Shown here: positions 11,179-22,721 of the stretch, one piece after another
Position numbering within the stretch: position 1 is the stretch's first letter
How the letters are laid out: each line of letters starts with the position of its first letter
NCBI GenBank assembly: GCA_963924555.1
Contig: OZ004582.1
Location: 5,208,001-5,272,000 of the forward strand
Length of the DNA stretch: 64,000 bases
DNA from: Crambe crambe
Taxonomy: Eukaryota; Porifera; Demospongiae; Poecilosclerida; Crambeidae
Direction of reading: 5' to 3'
Notes under the pieces: generated by a model
Told to the model about the DNA's origin: nothing
Seen by the model: the letters and a program-made list of their open reading frames with translations, nothing else
Database searches by the model: none
Translations under genes and position numbers: made by a program

Positions 11179-13772
11179 ATACAAATTCCCACTTGGACTC
11201 ACAGGGAAAGATCGTTCTGCCTACTATAATAGGTACAGGGAGCTTACTGTTTCAGAAATACGGCAACAAGGTAAGTCGCTGGATTCCTCTTCTCTATTAT
11301 TGTCTTCTCAAGCTCTCATGAACCACTCAAGCTACGAGTATTTCTGGAAAATCCACTCGATGATTAATCAAATATACAAGCAGTGAATGCTGTTAGAGAG
11401 GCATTATGAGTCCAAATCATGCTGCAAGGATCTATTCACTCCGACGAAAGCACGTTCTTTTCCTGTGGTAACATAATACATGTAGCTAGCTATTCTTGTC
11501 AATTTAGTCTATCTGTCAAATTTTATGCATTACTCATTAATCATAAAATCTTGTTGCTATACCATGTTGATAGAGAGTGATACAATTTTTATCGTGTTCT
11601 ATCGTCGTTGAAATGAGATATAATTCAAGAAAATAGTAAAACCGTTGACATTGAAGAATGGTCCCGAGTATAGTAGGTAATGATTGCCGACTTTTGATTT
11701 TGAGGTGTGTTTGCTGATGGCAGCATTTCTCGAATCCCATTCGTCCTGTGGTACAGATAAAAGATACACTTGAAGTAGTTCGATGTTGGAACTGAGTTTT
11801 GAAGTTTGTACAGTGCACTAAAGACTTACGATGTGCCTTCAAAGGTAAAGTGTAAGCGATAATGGATAGTCGACTTTAGGTATGGGTTGACAATTGATGC
11901 TTTACGCGCTATAGTATGGTGCCCTGTAGTGTCTCCTTTTACATTGACTTTCGAGGATCGACAAGTAGAAAGATTGTAGCCAGTAGAATTTGGAGAGAAT
12001 CACTGTAGTAAACACAGCCTGCCATCTTCCTGGGAAATGCAGCTGGGTCGAGTGAAGTGAGTATTGTTATAAGATAGTGACTGTGGCTAGTCTACTATGC
12101 ATGCTAGAGAGAGGAAAGAACGGTGAAGCTGCCTCCAAAGCCTGAGAAAGAAGGAGGGTCAACTATTGAGAGTTTAAGCTACTAACTTAATCATTGGAAA
12201 CCATTTTTATTTGATAATGTGCATGTAACTGATATCAAATTATTGTCATGTATACACTTGGCAGCTAGGTAGCTGTGCTGTGCTGTAACTGTGTGTTGGC
12301 TACTTGATCTCGATCTCTTCACATTTATTTGGATGAACTTGGGGATTCTAGATTCACCGATCCATCAGGTTGGAGGTGTTGGCTATAAGGAATGCAAACA
12401 TTGGATGCCATGAAATCTAAGTGTCCCAAAACTGAAGAGTATTTTTGAGTATTCATAAAAAGTTTTGACCTCTTCAGTGGTGAAGGGTCCACTATACTAG
12501 TTCTTGCCAAGGTAAAGTAGCAGTTAATGGCTTTTGTTTTGTTGTTAAAATATTTTCGTATCATGTTAAATGACTAAAATTACTTACAAAGAAATGTGTA
12601 AGCAGTGTGTACAAGTAAGCTGTAATCAATTCAATGTTAAACGCTGAAGAAATAAAAGTAAAATTACGGTAAAAGCCTGCCATGAGCATCACAGTTGAAG
12701 ACTTGTCACTAAAAAAACACTCCAGCTAACTATGAGTTTTCATTCTTGTTCTCTACACTGATCCACAGGTGCAGATAAGCTCACCTGTCTCGAAGCATTT
12801 CAAATAGATTAGGTAATATTCGGTAGCAGTGTGCATTATATGGAGTATAGGCTATATATTACAGAGCTGGAAATCCTATGTACTTTCTTTCTGGAATAAA
12901 GCAACAAAAATTGGATCAATTTGAACATTGCTACTGGCTGTGTAACACACACACATGCACATGTGTGCATATCATAGACACACAAACTGAGCACTGTAAC
13001 CCTTGCACATGCACTGAGGATTAACTCACCATATCACTTGCACTGCACCATGCAAGGGAGAACTATACTAGGGCAACGTGCAACATTTGACAGTGAGCGA
13101 GCAAGCAAGTATTCAACTCTTTAGAAGATTTTGCTGTTGAGTTTATACATAACAAAGCACTTAGATAAGCCTATAGAGCCTCTACAACTACTACTATAGC
13201 AATGTGCAGCATTTGATGGTGAATAAACGAGCAATTAAAGTAGCTGTTTGGCTATACTACTGTCAGAGACTAGAGTCATGTAAGTGGTGGTTCAAGGTCC
13301 ATATATAAAATGCCGTAAATGCTTACCACAAGCACTTATATAAGCCATGTGCCTACAAACCACTTAGATAAGCCTAGCACAAAAACAATCTAGCTTGATT
13401 ACAATGGAGCATGTGCATTATGCACATGCAGTGCTACTATACTAATTCGGGACACCTACCACCCTATCTCCGACTAATTCAATTAGTGGAAGCCATCTTT
13501 TCTATAATACGAATGCGCATGTATTCGTTATTCAAAATTATAATATTACCCAGCTATCTCTCTAACTACTGTATCAACTCGGGGATTCAGATTCACTGAT
13601 CCATCTACCGGTAGTCTCTATTTCAGCATCTTCAACCTCCAAGTATAGCTCACAACACCTTGAGTCGTTGATAATGATTGGGCTATTCTTCTATCATCTG
13701 TCCCTGCGCACACATAGAAGAATGAACTCTATACATAGCTAAAACCATAAAAGAGAGGAAAAAAGACCAGGA

Positions 13773-14114
13773 ACAAGTAAGGGAAAAATCATTTCATGAA
13801 ATGAAAAAAGATGTAGGGATGACCACTGCTCAAAAAAGTAAGGAAACAAGAAGGATGAAAATGGGATCAATCTTTGTTCTGTATATCCAGCCAACAATCC
13901 CTACATATACGTCGGGTAGCTTCAGATTATAGTGCAATAATGTACGGGATCGTTGGCTGGATATAATCGTACTCTCATACTCTAAAGATGCTGATATGCA
14001 AGCATGTTGACAAAGATTGATCCCATTTCCATCCTTCTTGTTTCCTTACTTTTTTGAGCAATGGTCATCCCTACATCTTTTTTCATTTCACGAAATGGTT
14101 TTTCCCTTACTTGT
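13773..14114. mobile_element. Large foldback MITE (GTAGGGATG family)
   Basis: About 105 bp at 13773-13878 is mirrored with high identity as its reverse complement at 14012-14114. The arms begin ACAAGTAAGGGAAAAA and include GATGTAGGGATGACCA and GGGATCAATCTTTGT. A shorter inner inverted repeat is based on TATCCAGCCAACAA near 13885 and TTGGCTGGATATA near 13950. There is no open frame. It sits about 240 bp upstream of the start of gene E, where it could affect the promoter. Confidence 0.85.
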
Positions 14115-14118
14115 ATAT

Positions 14119-14170
14119 ATTACAATTTCAATGAGTCATGACCTGAGAGTCAGTGTGCTCGCTCACTGAA
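14119..14170. repeat. Dispersed repeat shared with the promoter region at 30 kb
   Basis: CAATTTCAATGAGTCATGAC and CTGAGAGTCAG occur here and again at about 30045-30095, upstream of the second nuclease-like gene. Both copies lie next to hairpin elements, so they are probably relics of one mobile family. Confidence 0.6.
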
Positions 14171-14357
14171 TTAAATAGACATTGCTGTTTATTAAGAAAG
14201 TGTTTGGGAAATATACATTGTATTGATACATCGATTAGCAAATGAAATACTCAGTAATTGTACATGTACTGTTGATGCTTTAGTTTCCTGGTTGGCATAG
14301 TTCTTACTGCACATACATATCATTATAACTTAGTGTATTTGGAGTAGCTAGAGAAAG

Positions 14358-17300
14358 ATGTTTCTCTGGAGTCTAGTTCTACTTTGCTCTTGTCACAACT
14401 TGATAAGCTCATATTCAGTCACCCATACCTATCCCAGTGGGAACCACTCGAGTCTCAATGGACTTCAAAACTATTCCAATTATTCATCACTAAATATCAG
14501 TATACGCGATGATGTGAGTTTATGTAAGCGGATTGTTATTGCAAACAGTTCTCACTTGGCCATCACAGGTACTCAGCAATTGCCAAGTGCTATAACCTGC
14601 TGCGGCAATGATAGTGGATTTTCATTTAGTAATGTCAGTAATCTTATGCTGCACAAACTGGAATTTGTAGAATGTAGCATTCTTGTCAACAGCACAAGTG
14701 CAATTAGAGCTGATAATTCAACATGGCTGCTACGAACAGCTATACACATCGCTATATCGTCTAATATTTCCATAACAGAAGTGAACGTGATGGACAGCAA
14801 TGGATTAGGAATTGCAATCATCGACAGTGGAGGTAACATAACAATAAACAACTGTATGTTTGAAAGGAATTCAATTCAAGCTAACTCATTACAAGAGTAC
14901 AGTGGTTATAGTGGTGGTGGGCTCCATATAGAACTACAAAAATACACATTAAGTGGCTCCACATCACACTCATTGGATACTAGCTATTCTATTGAGAACT
15001 GTTTTTTCAATGATAACAGTGCTATAGTCACAAATTTCAAACAAAACGAATTTGAGTGGAAAAGAAGCTACCGATATTTGGAGGCCGGTGGGGGAATATT
15101 CATCGGCATTAACGAAAATGTCATTGATATCATTTTTTCTATTCGTAACTGCACATTTGAAAATAATACAGCAAGCTGGGGAGGAGGCATAACTGCCTTG
15201 GTTATTGGTAAAGTTAGCAGTACATCAATCATCTTATTCAACTGCACTTTGGATCACAACAGCAGTCCAAATTATGGAGGTGGTGGTGTTTATGTAGTGC
15301 ATAATGTCACTGGCAGAGATAATAACTTGATTTTATTCGAAAAATGTAACTTCTTTAACAACTTTGCTGGATTTGGTGGTGGCTTGCAGTTTATCGGTGA
15401 ATCTCCAACAAGTGGACTTAATCGAACACTTGTACACTTCTTAAACTGTGTTTTTCAGGGGAATCAGGCCAATGTAAGTGCTGCAGTGGATGTGATGCAA
15501 ATCACACCACAGTCCTCTATCGAAGGGCTAACAATCCTATTCACGAGTTGCAATTTCAGTGATAATGCTGTCATTGATAGTACGGAACCAATAGGAAACT
15601 CATCAGCATTCCAGTTTAAATCAGGAACAGGTACACTAACAATATTTCACCAGAATATCACATTCGAAGGGCCAATTCTTTTTGAAAGCAACACAGGGAC
15701 TGCACTCTATGTGATAGCTGCAAATATTGAATTTAGAACAGGAACCCGTGTGAAGTTTATCGATAACTCTGGATACAACGGTGGAGCTATCGCACTGATG
15801 TCTTCTTCATTCATGAGCATTGAGCCCAACTCTACCTTCTTCTTCATTGGTAACACAGCAATTGATAAAGGGGGAGCTATTTTTGTATCCAATAACGTGG
15901 CGTTGCACCAATTGCACAGAATAGATATCATATCCTGTTTCATTACTGATTGTCAAGACACTGCTCAATTTTTTTTCTCTGAAAATAAAGCTGGATTGAT
16001 CTACAAACAAAACAATGCAATCTACACAGATAACCTAGCTGGCTGTGAAGCTGTGTGCAGTAAGTACCAGATTTCTCTCGAAGAAAATGAAGAGGAAGCA
16101 GAGGTCATACATGCACTATCATGCTTCGGAAAAATGTATTCCTGTGATAACACATGTAGAGCAGACTTGAGTCGACATGATGGCATGTATTGTACCAATT
16201 GCTCTACTTTAGGACGTGAAGAGGTCAGAGGACTAGTTGATAGATATGCAATTGACACAAGTGCTCAAATTCTCGAGTTCCCAGGCCTGGAATTCAACTA
16301 TCCTATTAGTGCATTTGATGAGCTCGGCAATTGGTTTCCACGTTCCAGCTTTACTGCCGATATTGACAACGAAAATGGAGCCTACATAGAAGTAGGGAAC
16401 CGGATTATCAGTAATAACACGATAAAAATAAGCGGTAAGCCATCCAGTTCCACCAAACTTATCCTCCGAAGGTTTGGTACTTATCCCTTGAATCTCAAAA
16501 CGGTTGTGAAATTAGAGAACTGTCCACCGGGATACTCATTGGTGGATGATGATACATGTAGTTGCCGCAGAAGCAGAGATAACCAGGAACCCTGGTACAG
16601 GGGAGTTCTGTGCAAGAAAGAGCCACTCATAGCATATGGTGTTTGGATTGGCTATATTGGTGGACATAGTCCAGAAAATCTGTTCACCAGCTTATGTCCA
16701 ATGGGGTTTTGTTCCTATAATAACACTAAAAAAACAGTTTCTAGTTTGCACAAGTTACCACGAAGACCATCAGATTTGGAGAGATATATTTGCGCACCAG
16801 GTCGCAGGGGGCACCTTTGTGGAGTTTGTGTACGAAACAGTTCAGTGTATTTCCATTCACCACAATACACTTGTAAGGAAAACAGTAATTGCAGGCAAGG
16901 GTTTCTATACTACTTTGCATCAGAGTTGATTCCAGTAACAATGGTTTATGTTTTCATAATCCTCTTGAACATCAGTTTCACTTCAGGAATAGCAAACGGA
17001 TTCATCTTTTTTGCCCAAGTCATCGACTCACTTGCTATTAATGCCAATGGAATAAATGGGTTGAACCCAGCTGATGAAGCTTTCACAGTTTTCACACAAG
17101 CTTATAAGTGTATTTACAACAGCTTCAACTTGGAATTCTTTGAAATTGATGAGTTCTCATTCTGCTTATGGGAAGGAGCTGGCACACTTGATGTCATGGC
17201 CATAAAATATGTGACTATGTTCTACGCTTTCCTCCTGATTCTATTGACAGTACTCATTATGAATCGATGTGCAAATTGCTGCAAATGTCCTTGCAAGCCC

Positions 17301-18140
17301 GAGAAGTCCCTGAAAAAAAGCATAATTCACGGTTTATCAGCATTTCTGGTGCTGTGTTACGTGCAGTGCATGCGAGTAACCTTTCGTATTCTGACTCCTA
17401 CATTCCCTGAAGGACATGGCATTAAGTACAGCAACTATACAGTCGTATACTTCAGTGGCAATCTTGATTATTTCCGAGGAGAACACCTTCGTTATGCTTT
17501 ACCAGCTCTCTTGTGTATGGTTTTCATCATTATATTACCACCATTGGTGCTGTTAATCTATCCTCTCTACTTAAAGATGTTCTCACTCTGTGGTCTGGCA
17601 GAATCCAAGATAGTCAAAAGTCTATCTACACCATTTGCAAAGGCAGTGCCATTAATCGATGCATTTCAGAGCTGCTATAAGGATAAGTTCCGCTTCGTCG
17701 CTGGTTTATTCTTTGTGTATCGAGCATTCATCTTACTTTCATTCCTAATTGCAATCGGATATGGACAATTCTATAGTGCGGTATCAATTCAGCTTGTACT
17801 GATGCTTATCTTCCATTCGGTTGCACAGCCCTACAATAACAACTGTCACAACATCATCGACATTCTCATATTCTCGAATTTGCTCATTATTAACACAATG
17901 AGCCTCTACAGATTTGGACAAAGCTACCATAAAGATTTCACATCAATGAAGCACATAAAATATGCTGGGATTGTACAACTGGTACTTGTGTATCTGCCAG
18001 TACTTGCTGCAGTTAGTTATGTCATTGCTAAAATTGTGCTTGTAGTGAAGAAAAGGGTGACAAAAAGGAGCTACAGGCTAGAGGAAGATATTGAGAATTC
18101 CTATTCATATAGGTCCTTCAGACTGGCGAGCTTTAATTAG
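14358..18140 (+). CDS. Beta-helix ectodomain multipass membrane protein (gene E)
   Basis: This is a single-exon gene of 1260 aa. Residues 1-20 (MFLWSLVLLCSCHNLISSYS) form a signal peptide. About 75-520 is a parallel beta-helix made of repeats such as NCTFENNTASWGGGI, NCTLDHNSS..GGGGVYV and FIGNTAIDKGGAIFV, the C-x-F-x-x-N and GGAI pattern of polymorphic-outer-membrane-protein or PbH1 repeats, with many N-glycosylation sites. A cysteine-rich stretch follows, with CPPGYSL (about 721) and GHLCGVC (about 818), then eight or nine hydrophobic helices from about 850 to 1230. The membrane module shares the FQSCYKDKF block and helix order with copies A-D. The short copies thus look like versions lacking the beta-helix. 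A surface receptor or adhesion role is plausible but not shown. The last codons lie inside a tandem repeat. Confidence 0.9.
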   Translation: MFLWSLVLLCSCHNLISSYSVTHTYPSGNHSSLNGLQNYSNYSSLNISIRDDVSLCKRIVIANSSHLAITGTQQLPSAITCCGNDSGFSFSNVSNLMLHKLEFVECSILVNSTSAIRADNSTWLLRTAIHIAISSNISITEVNVMDSNGLGIAIIDSGGNITINNCMFERNSIQANSLQEYSGYSGGGLHIELQKYTLSGSTSHSLDTSYSIENCFFNDNSAIVTNFKQNEFEWKRSYRYLEAGGGIFIGINENVIDIIFSIRNCTFENNTASWGGGITALVIGKVSSTSIILFNCTLDHNSSPNYGGGGVYVVHNVTGRDNNLILFEKCNFFNNFAGFGGGLQFIGESPTSGLNRTLVHFLNCVFQGNQANVSAAVDVMQITPQSSIEGLTILFTSCNFSDNAVIDSTEPIGNSSAFQFKSGTGTLTIFHQNITFEGPILFESNTGTALYVIAANIEFRTGTRVKFIDNSGYNGGAIALMSSSFMSIEPNSTFFFIGNTAIDKGGAIFVSNNVALHQLHRIDIISCFITDCQDTAQFFFSENKAGLIYKQNNAIYTDNLAGCEAVCSKYQISLEENEEEAEVIHALSCFGKMYSCDNTCRADLSRHDGMYCTNCSTLGREEVRGLVDRYAIDTSAQILEFPGLEFNYPISAFDELGNWFPRSSFTADIDNENGAYIEVGNRIISNNTIKISGKPSSSTKLILRRFGTYPLNLKTVVKLENCPPGYSLVDDDTCSCRRSRDNQEPWYRGVLCKKEPLIAYGVWIGYIGGHSPENLFTSLCPMGFCSYNNTKKTVSSLHKLPRRPSDLERYICAPGRRGHLCGVCVRNSSVYFHSPQYTCKENSNCRQGFLYYFASELIPVTMVYVFIILLNISFTSGIANGFIFFAQVIDSLAINANGINGLNPADEAFTVFTQAYKCIYNSFNLEFFEIDEFSFCLWEGAGTLDVMAIKYVTMFYAFLLILLTVLIMNRCANCCKCPCKPEKSLKKSIIHGLSAFLVLCYVQCMRVTFRILTPTFPEGHGIKYSNYTVVYFSGNLDYFRGEHLRYALPALLCMVFIIILPPLVLLIYPLYLKMFSLCGLAESKIVKSLSTPFAKAVPLIDAFQSCYKDKFRFVAGLFFVYRAFILLSFLIAIGYGQFYSAVSIQLVLMLIFHSVAQPYNNNCHNIIDILIFSNLLIINTMSLYRFGQSYHKDFTSMKHIKYAGIVQLVLVYLPVLAAVSYVIAKIVLVVKKRVTKRSYRLEEDIENSYSYRSFRLASFN

Positions 18141-18270
18141 AGTTTTATACTCATGACTATTCCTATATAGGTCCTTCAGACTGGTGAGCTTTAATTAGTG
18201 TTTATACTCATGACTATTCCTATTCATATAAGTCCTTCAGATTGGCAAGCTTTAATTAGAGTGTTATATT
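18097..18270 (+). repeat. Three tandem ~58-bp units spanning the stop codon of gene E
   Basis: The unit contains CTATTCATATAGGTCCTTCA and GAGCTTTAATTAGAG and occurs at about 18098, 18157 and 18214. The first unit encodes the last residues of gene E (YSYRSFRLASFN) and its TAG stop; the other two are in the 3' untranslated region. It is a recent local duplication. Confidence 0.85.
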
Positions 18271-19583
18271 TATTCATAATTATTGATATTTTCAGTATTA
18301 AAGAATACAATCTTTGGGAGAAAAGGAGTGTGGCACAACCACGATCTGTCCTTGTCAATATTCCTTACGAATTTCTCTCATTTGTTTACATGAGCTACAT
18401 ATTAAATATGGTTCACACAAAAGTACATACTATCCCAGACATGAAGCTTAACCACCTTAAATACAGTGAAGAGTTTTCTGCCTATTACTATTCACAGTAT
18501 TGTGATGACCAAAATTAAAAATTACCTGTTAGAGAAAACCATTAGCTACCATCAGAGACATCATGCAGTCACTGAAATAAAGTTCTTACCTGATGCATGA
18601 TGATCTACATCCATGAGAATGCTTGCGCATACGCAGTAATAAGAACTACAATTAAGTATTTTAGCCTAAAGTAGCTATAGAATTGTACAATTGATGCATT
18701 AATGATTATTTTGTAATGTACTTGCTCGTTATTAAATGCACACACTTTATACAACAGGAATGAAAATTAATATAGGGTATAATCAATGGCAACCTAAGAT
18801 GTGCTTTAAATCCAATCTTCGGGAGTATTATTTTAGAACACACTGCTACAGCAGCTTATAAACTAAACTGTGTAGAAGTAGCTGAATGCTTTAAGTGAGT
18901 AAGACAAACCAGAGTGCCTAATACCGTGCTTACACAATGTGTGTGAAATGCACCCAGCAAGGAGCAAGCACAAACACCCAGCATGCCATCGTCAAGACAA
19001 CAGCTACGTGCTTAAAATAAGTTAATTCATCACTCTGCTGACATCTTGATTAACTCACTTTGAGGTTTAGGTAACACATTGCGTATTGGAGTAAGTCCCT
19101 GAGGGCCATACAGTCCTGAATGGGAGAGATAGAAGAGTGAGTGAGTGAGTATGCATTAGACAGAATGAAGGGTAGCTTCATACCCAGCCAGGTGACCTAC
19201 TTTTTCAAGGATAAAACTGGCATGGTTGAACCTTTGATGTCTTGTATACCTCTATTCCATGTCCTAAATTAATACACACTGGCTTTCTTTATTGGCATAT
19301 TCCCCATATCAATAATGCTACACAGAAGTAACAAGTTTGTCATTAGTGTGGTATGAGTGCAATTTTCAGCATTCTGGAATGCACTGGTCATATGCACTAT
19401 TAACCATGCTGCTACTGGACCTTTCAGAAATGAGCTATTACTGATAACCACATTGTAATATTATTCATTATGAACTATGAATATATTATGCATGTTGTCA
19501 TGGAAGCAATCACATGATCAAACATCAGAACTTAATAAACAAGGTGGATTTACTTTAGCTCGCTCACTACTGGTTGATTTATC
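18271..19583. other. Intergenic region after gene E
   Basis: A polyadenylation-like AATAAA lies near 18573. I see no domain in the 18198-18518 open frame, which is a by-product of the repeats. The remainder is unremarkable AT-rich sequence up to the Death-domain gene. Confidence 0.6.
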
Positions 19584-22524
19584 ATGGCAATATCATCTTT
19601 ACCAACAAGAGCTGAGCTAGTGAAAGAATGTGAGTACTTGAATAACCTCTCACTGCTGGAGACAGTCAGTGATATCCACATCAGAAAACTGAGGGAAGAA
19701 ATTAGAGACTGGAAAGGATTAATGAAGGAGTTAGGCTTGGAGGAACATGAGATACACTTTATTGACTTACAGGAACCCACAGGTATCATAAGGGGTAATA
19801 ATCACATAATGGGAATCTTTTCTTCTTTTTTTTTTTGGATTTCGTGATTTTGAAAAATTTACACAAACCAAGTATGATGCAGACTTCAATTCTTGCAAAA
19901 TAATGAAATCTTACCCACAATACACCATTCTTAGATCTTAAACATACTTTGCCCAACCCAAAGATCAAAGAAGCCACTTGAACTTTAAATCGCATAAAGT
20001 TTGAGTGTCTACAACACTGCTTTAACTTGCCCACACAGGCCAGGGGCACCTAGCAGAATGCAGAGGCCAGCCCATGCTACAAGCCAGCTCGGGAGTTCTG
20101 CTAAAAACCTTGTTGATAAGCTACGTGGTCAATGAATAACATTGTATCAAACCCAACGAGCTTTTCTAAGAGTAGTTAATATAAAAGACAGAATATTCTA
20201 GCTGGTCTACAGCCAGCTGGTGTTTTGTGTGCCGCTTTCTTTGATCTTCGGACTGGGTAGACACAAAATACTTATATCCCTCATGCTTGCATGGGAGTAT
20301 CCGCCCCCGGGCACACAAATTTCCTACGTACTTGCCAGTATGATGCAAAACATTGTGGGATGAGTCTGCCCAGTGTTTGTCAAGTGCTAAACTAAAATAT
20401 TTGGCACTAAAACTATTTCAGCCACCACCCATTACGTACTGGTTGTACATAGCAACTCTTAAGTTTGGTACTGTGAAAGTAATGGCTTTGATCACACCCC
20501 AAATGAGAATGCTTTTAAACGAGTGGGCATGGATGGATGGAAATTGGTTACTGTTTGAAAAGAATCCTGGGGAGAACCCTGTTAACATAGTCTCAGCTAA
20601 CAGTGTGGGGACTAATTGGCAAATTGGCTTTGATCACATATTAAATAACCCCAAATGAGAATGCTTTTAAACGAGTGGGCAGGGAAAGAGTTGGTTACTG
20701 TTCGAAGAGAACCTTGTTAATATAGTCTCAGCTAACAGTGTAGGGACTAATTGGCAATTGGCTTTGATTACACATTAAATAACCTAATGAGAGGGCATGG
20801 ATGGATGGAAATTGGTTACTGTTTGAAAACAATCCTGGGGAGAACCCTGTCTCAGCTAACAGTGTGGGGACTAATTGGCAATAACCCAAGCATACTATGG
20901 TCAAATGCTATACATATTTCATAGGAACCATGAAAAGGCACATGGGTCTCCGCAAATGGAAGAAGAAGCATGGGAGGAGTGCATCTTACTTGAGCTTCTT
21001 GGATGCATGCATGAAGACACGAGACATCAAGTTGGCAAAGGCAATGCTGAAACTCCTCAACCAACACCATGAAGGTAGTATATCGGGGCATTATCACAAT
21101 GACTATAGCCTATTAATACATCGGACCTATTTACATAGCTAGTATTGAATAGAGCTTACTTAAGTATCTGCTGGTAACTGCATGAAAGTATAAAATATGT
21201 GCCAGTAAACATAAGTAGATGCAATCACGGAAAAGGCTAGTTTCTTATACAATTGGGACTTTCCTGGGATTATTTGATAAGGGATAAAAGTTTATCATTA
21301 AATTGATTGAAAGTCTTGGTGATATCTCACTTAGTACACATCGAAGGATTCTGTGATTTTTACTTCATTTATTATACCCCAAAATATAGTGTGTTTGCAT
21401 AGGGTGGGGGAGAGCATAATTGTTTTTGAAGTACAGACATCAGTGCTATGAATACTTCTATTCTTTGTATATTCACAGAAAAATTGTATAATAAGAGTCA
21501 TGGTAAAAAAGAGAGAAAAATGAAGACTTTTAGTGATTCATCATATGATGAAACTGATCAAGATTTACTTTCGTCATCAGATTGCAGCACTATGAACAGC
21601 TCGCTATTGGAAACTGCAGAGCTGGCAACAGTAACCATGCAACAAAGGCTGGGGGAGATCAAGGAAAGCTATGCGAAAATGATCCAAGCCATATCTACTT
21701 TCTTCAAAAGCAAAGTGCCCCATGAGGAAGTGCTAAAAAGTCTAGACTCAGTTCCATACGAGTTCAAACCATTGCCAGAATATCGTCACATCATGAGCTG
21801 CGATGAGCGCAATAAAATATCCGAGTTAATCAAGATCACACATTATCGGTACACAGAGCTTCTGGAGCACTTGGTCAACGAGCTTGGAGATGATGCATGC
21901 AAAGCTGCCATGAGTGCCTACCAGATCGACCTGATTCATTTCAGTGATGAAGCAGCATTGAGTGAGTACACAGACACTTTGCTGGGAGGAAATTACCATA
22001 GAGAGAATGAGATTGTTCTAACTGTGGGAGAGACTTGGGAGGTGAAAACGGTACGAGACTTAGATCACTTCATCAAGAAGATGAGTAGGAAGGCTCTGTT
22101 CAATCAGTATGATATGCGACTCCAAAGAGCCGAGTTACGTTTCCAGCTGCTTATGTTAGTTCTGGTGTCGGAAGATGCTGATGTCAGCAAGTTGAGTTCT
22201 ATTGAGATTGCATTCTTCAGAAATAATAATGTGCTCAGAGCAACCAGTAAAGGAAAAATCATCTATGACGCTGAGTCCCTCAAGGTACATCACATAAAAA
22301 AAAGAACATTTTTTGGGGTATAAATTATATGCTAACATAATTGTTATTAGTGGAACAGGTATACGTAAGCCCTGCATTGTGGTCCTCCTTATACAATACC
22401 ATTGTAGGATTTTGTGTATCAGTGCCCCACTATGATACATTCAACTTGAAAAGTTCAGGTCGAGGTTAAGGAAGTTCACACCTACTCATTTCTGGTGGGT
22501 GGGGGCGAGTCTAGGTGGAAGTAA
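19584..22524 (+). CDS. Four-exon Death-domain protein with novel C-terminal region
   Basis: Predicted exons are 19584-19782, 20925-21074, 21479-22284 and 22459-22524, giving 406 aa. All donors are GT and acceptors AG; the first two introns are phase 1 and the third phase 0, and the joined frame stays open. Exons 1 and 2 together form a Death-domain-like fold (about 10-115): IRDWKGLMKELGLEEHEI, then LRKWKKKHGRSASYLSFLDA and AKAMLKLL. This resembles the Death domain at 42552-43072. The remainder (about 117-406) is helical and charged; I do not recognise it. Death domains recruit partner Death domains in immune and apoptotic complexes; here an adaptor role is inferred. Exon 4 is the least certain; otherwise exon 3 reads on to a stop at 22321-22323. 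Intron 1 contains a tandem repeat. Confidence 0.72.
20465..20885 (+). repeat. Tandem repeat (~150 bp, three degenerate units) in an intron
   Basis: Units share TTGGTTACTGTTTGAAAA, GTCTCAGCTAACAGTGTGGG and GACTAATTGGCAA. They occupy the second half of intron 1 of the Death-domain gene. The open frames crossing them are not coding. Confidence 0.85.
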
Positions 22525-22721
22525 CTGATGCCTTTTTTGCCTCTTCCATCCCAAATTAGAGATCACCTTTATAATATCACTTTACCTACTAGGACACCTC
22601 TTCAGGCCCAAAATACCTTAAGATCCTTTATACGTGATCATTATTATGATATTCCCTTTAGAATTTTGAGTTTATTGAACCTGTCTCGCCATTTTACTTC
22701 TGTCCCATCAAAAAACACATC
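22525..22721. other. Short spacer between Death-domain and zinc-finger genes
   Basis: Only about 200 bp separate the predicted stop of the Death-domain gene from the next ATG, on the same strand. No TATA element is clear. The spacing is compact and any promoter must overlap the upstream 3' region. Confidence 0.6.

Larger units (their letters stand above)
10897..14357. other. Intergenic region between copy D and gene E
   Basis: I found no convincing gene. The first 450 bp repeat the flank of copy A, partly inverted. 11220-11360 repeats 3110-3235. A short stretch at about 11945-12000 is an inverted copy of 4997-5050. A sequence near 12332-12368 recurs near 13577-13610. A large hairpin element fills 13773-14114. 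The open frame on the minus strand at 12325-12564 has no recognisable domain and I do not call it. Confidence 0.6.

Noticed and set aside
11537..12564. Minus-strand frames of 101 and 79 aa
   Set aside because: They have no recognisable domain and lie in duplicated intergenic DNA; a hidden exon cannot be excluded, but I cannot support one.
20353..20658. 101-aa frame inside intron 1 of the Death-domain gene
   Set aside because: It spans the tandem repeat and shares no domain; phase-consistent splicing skips it.
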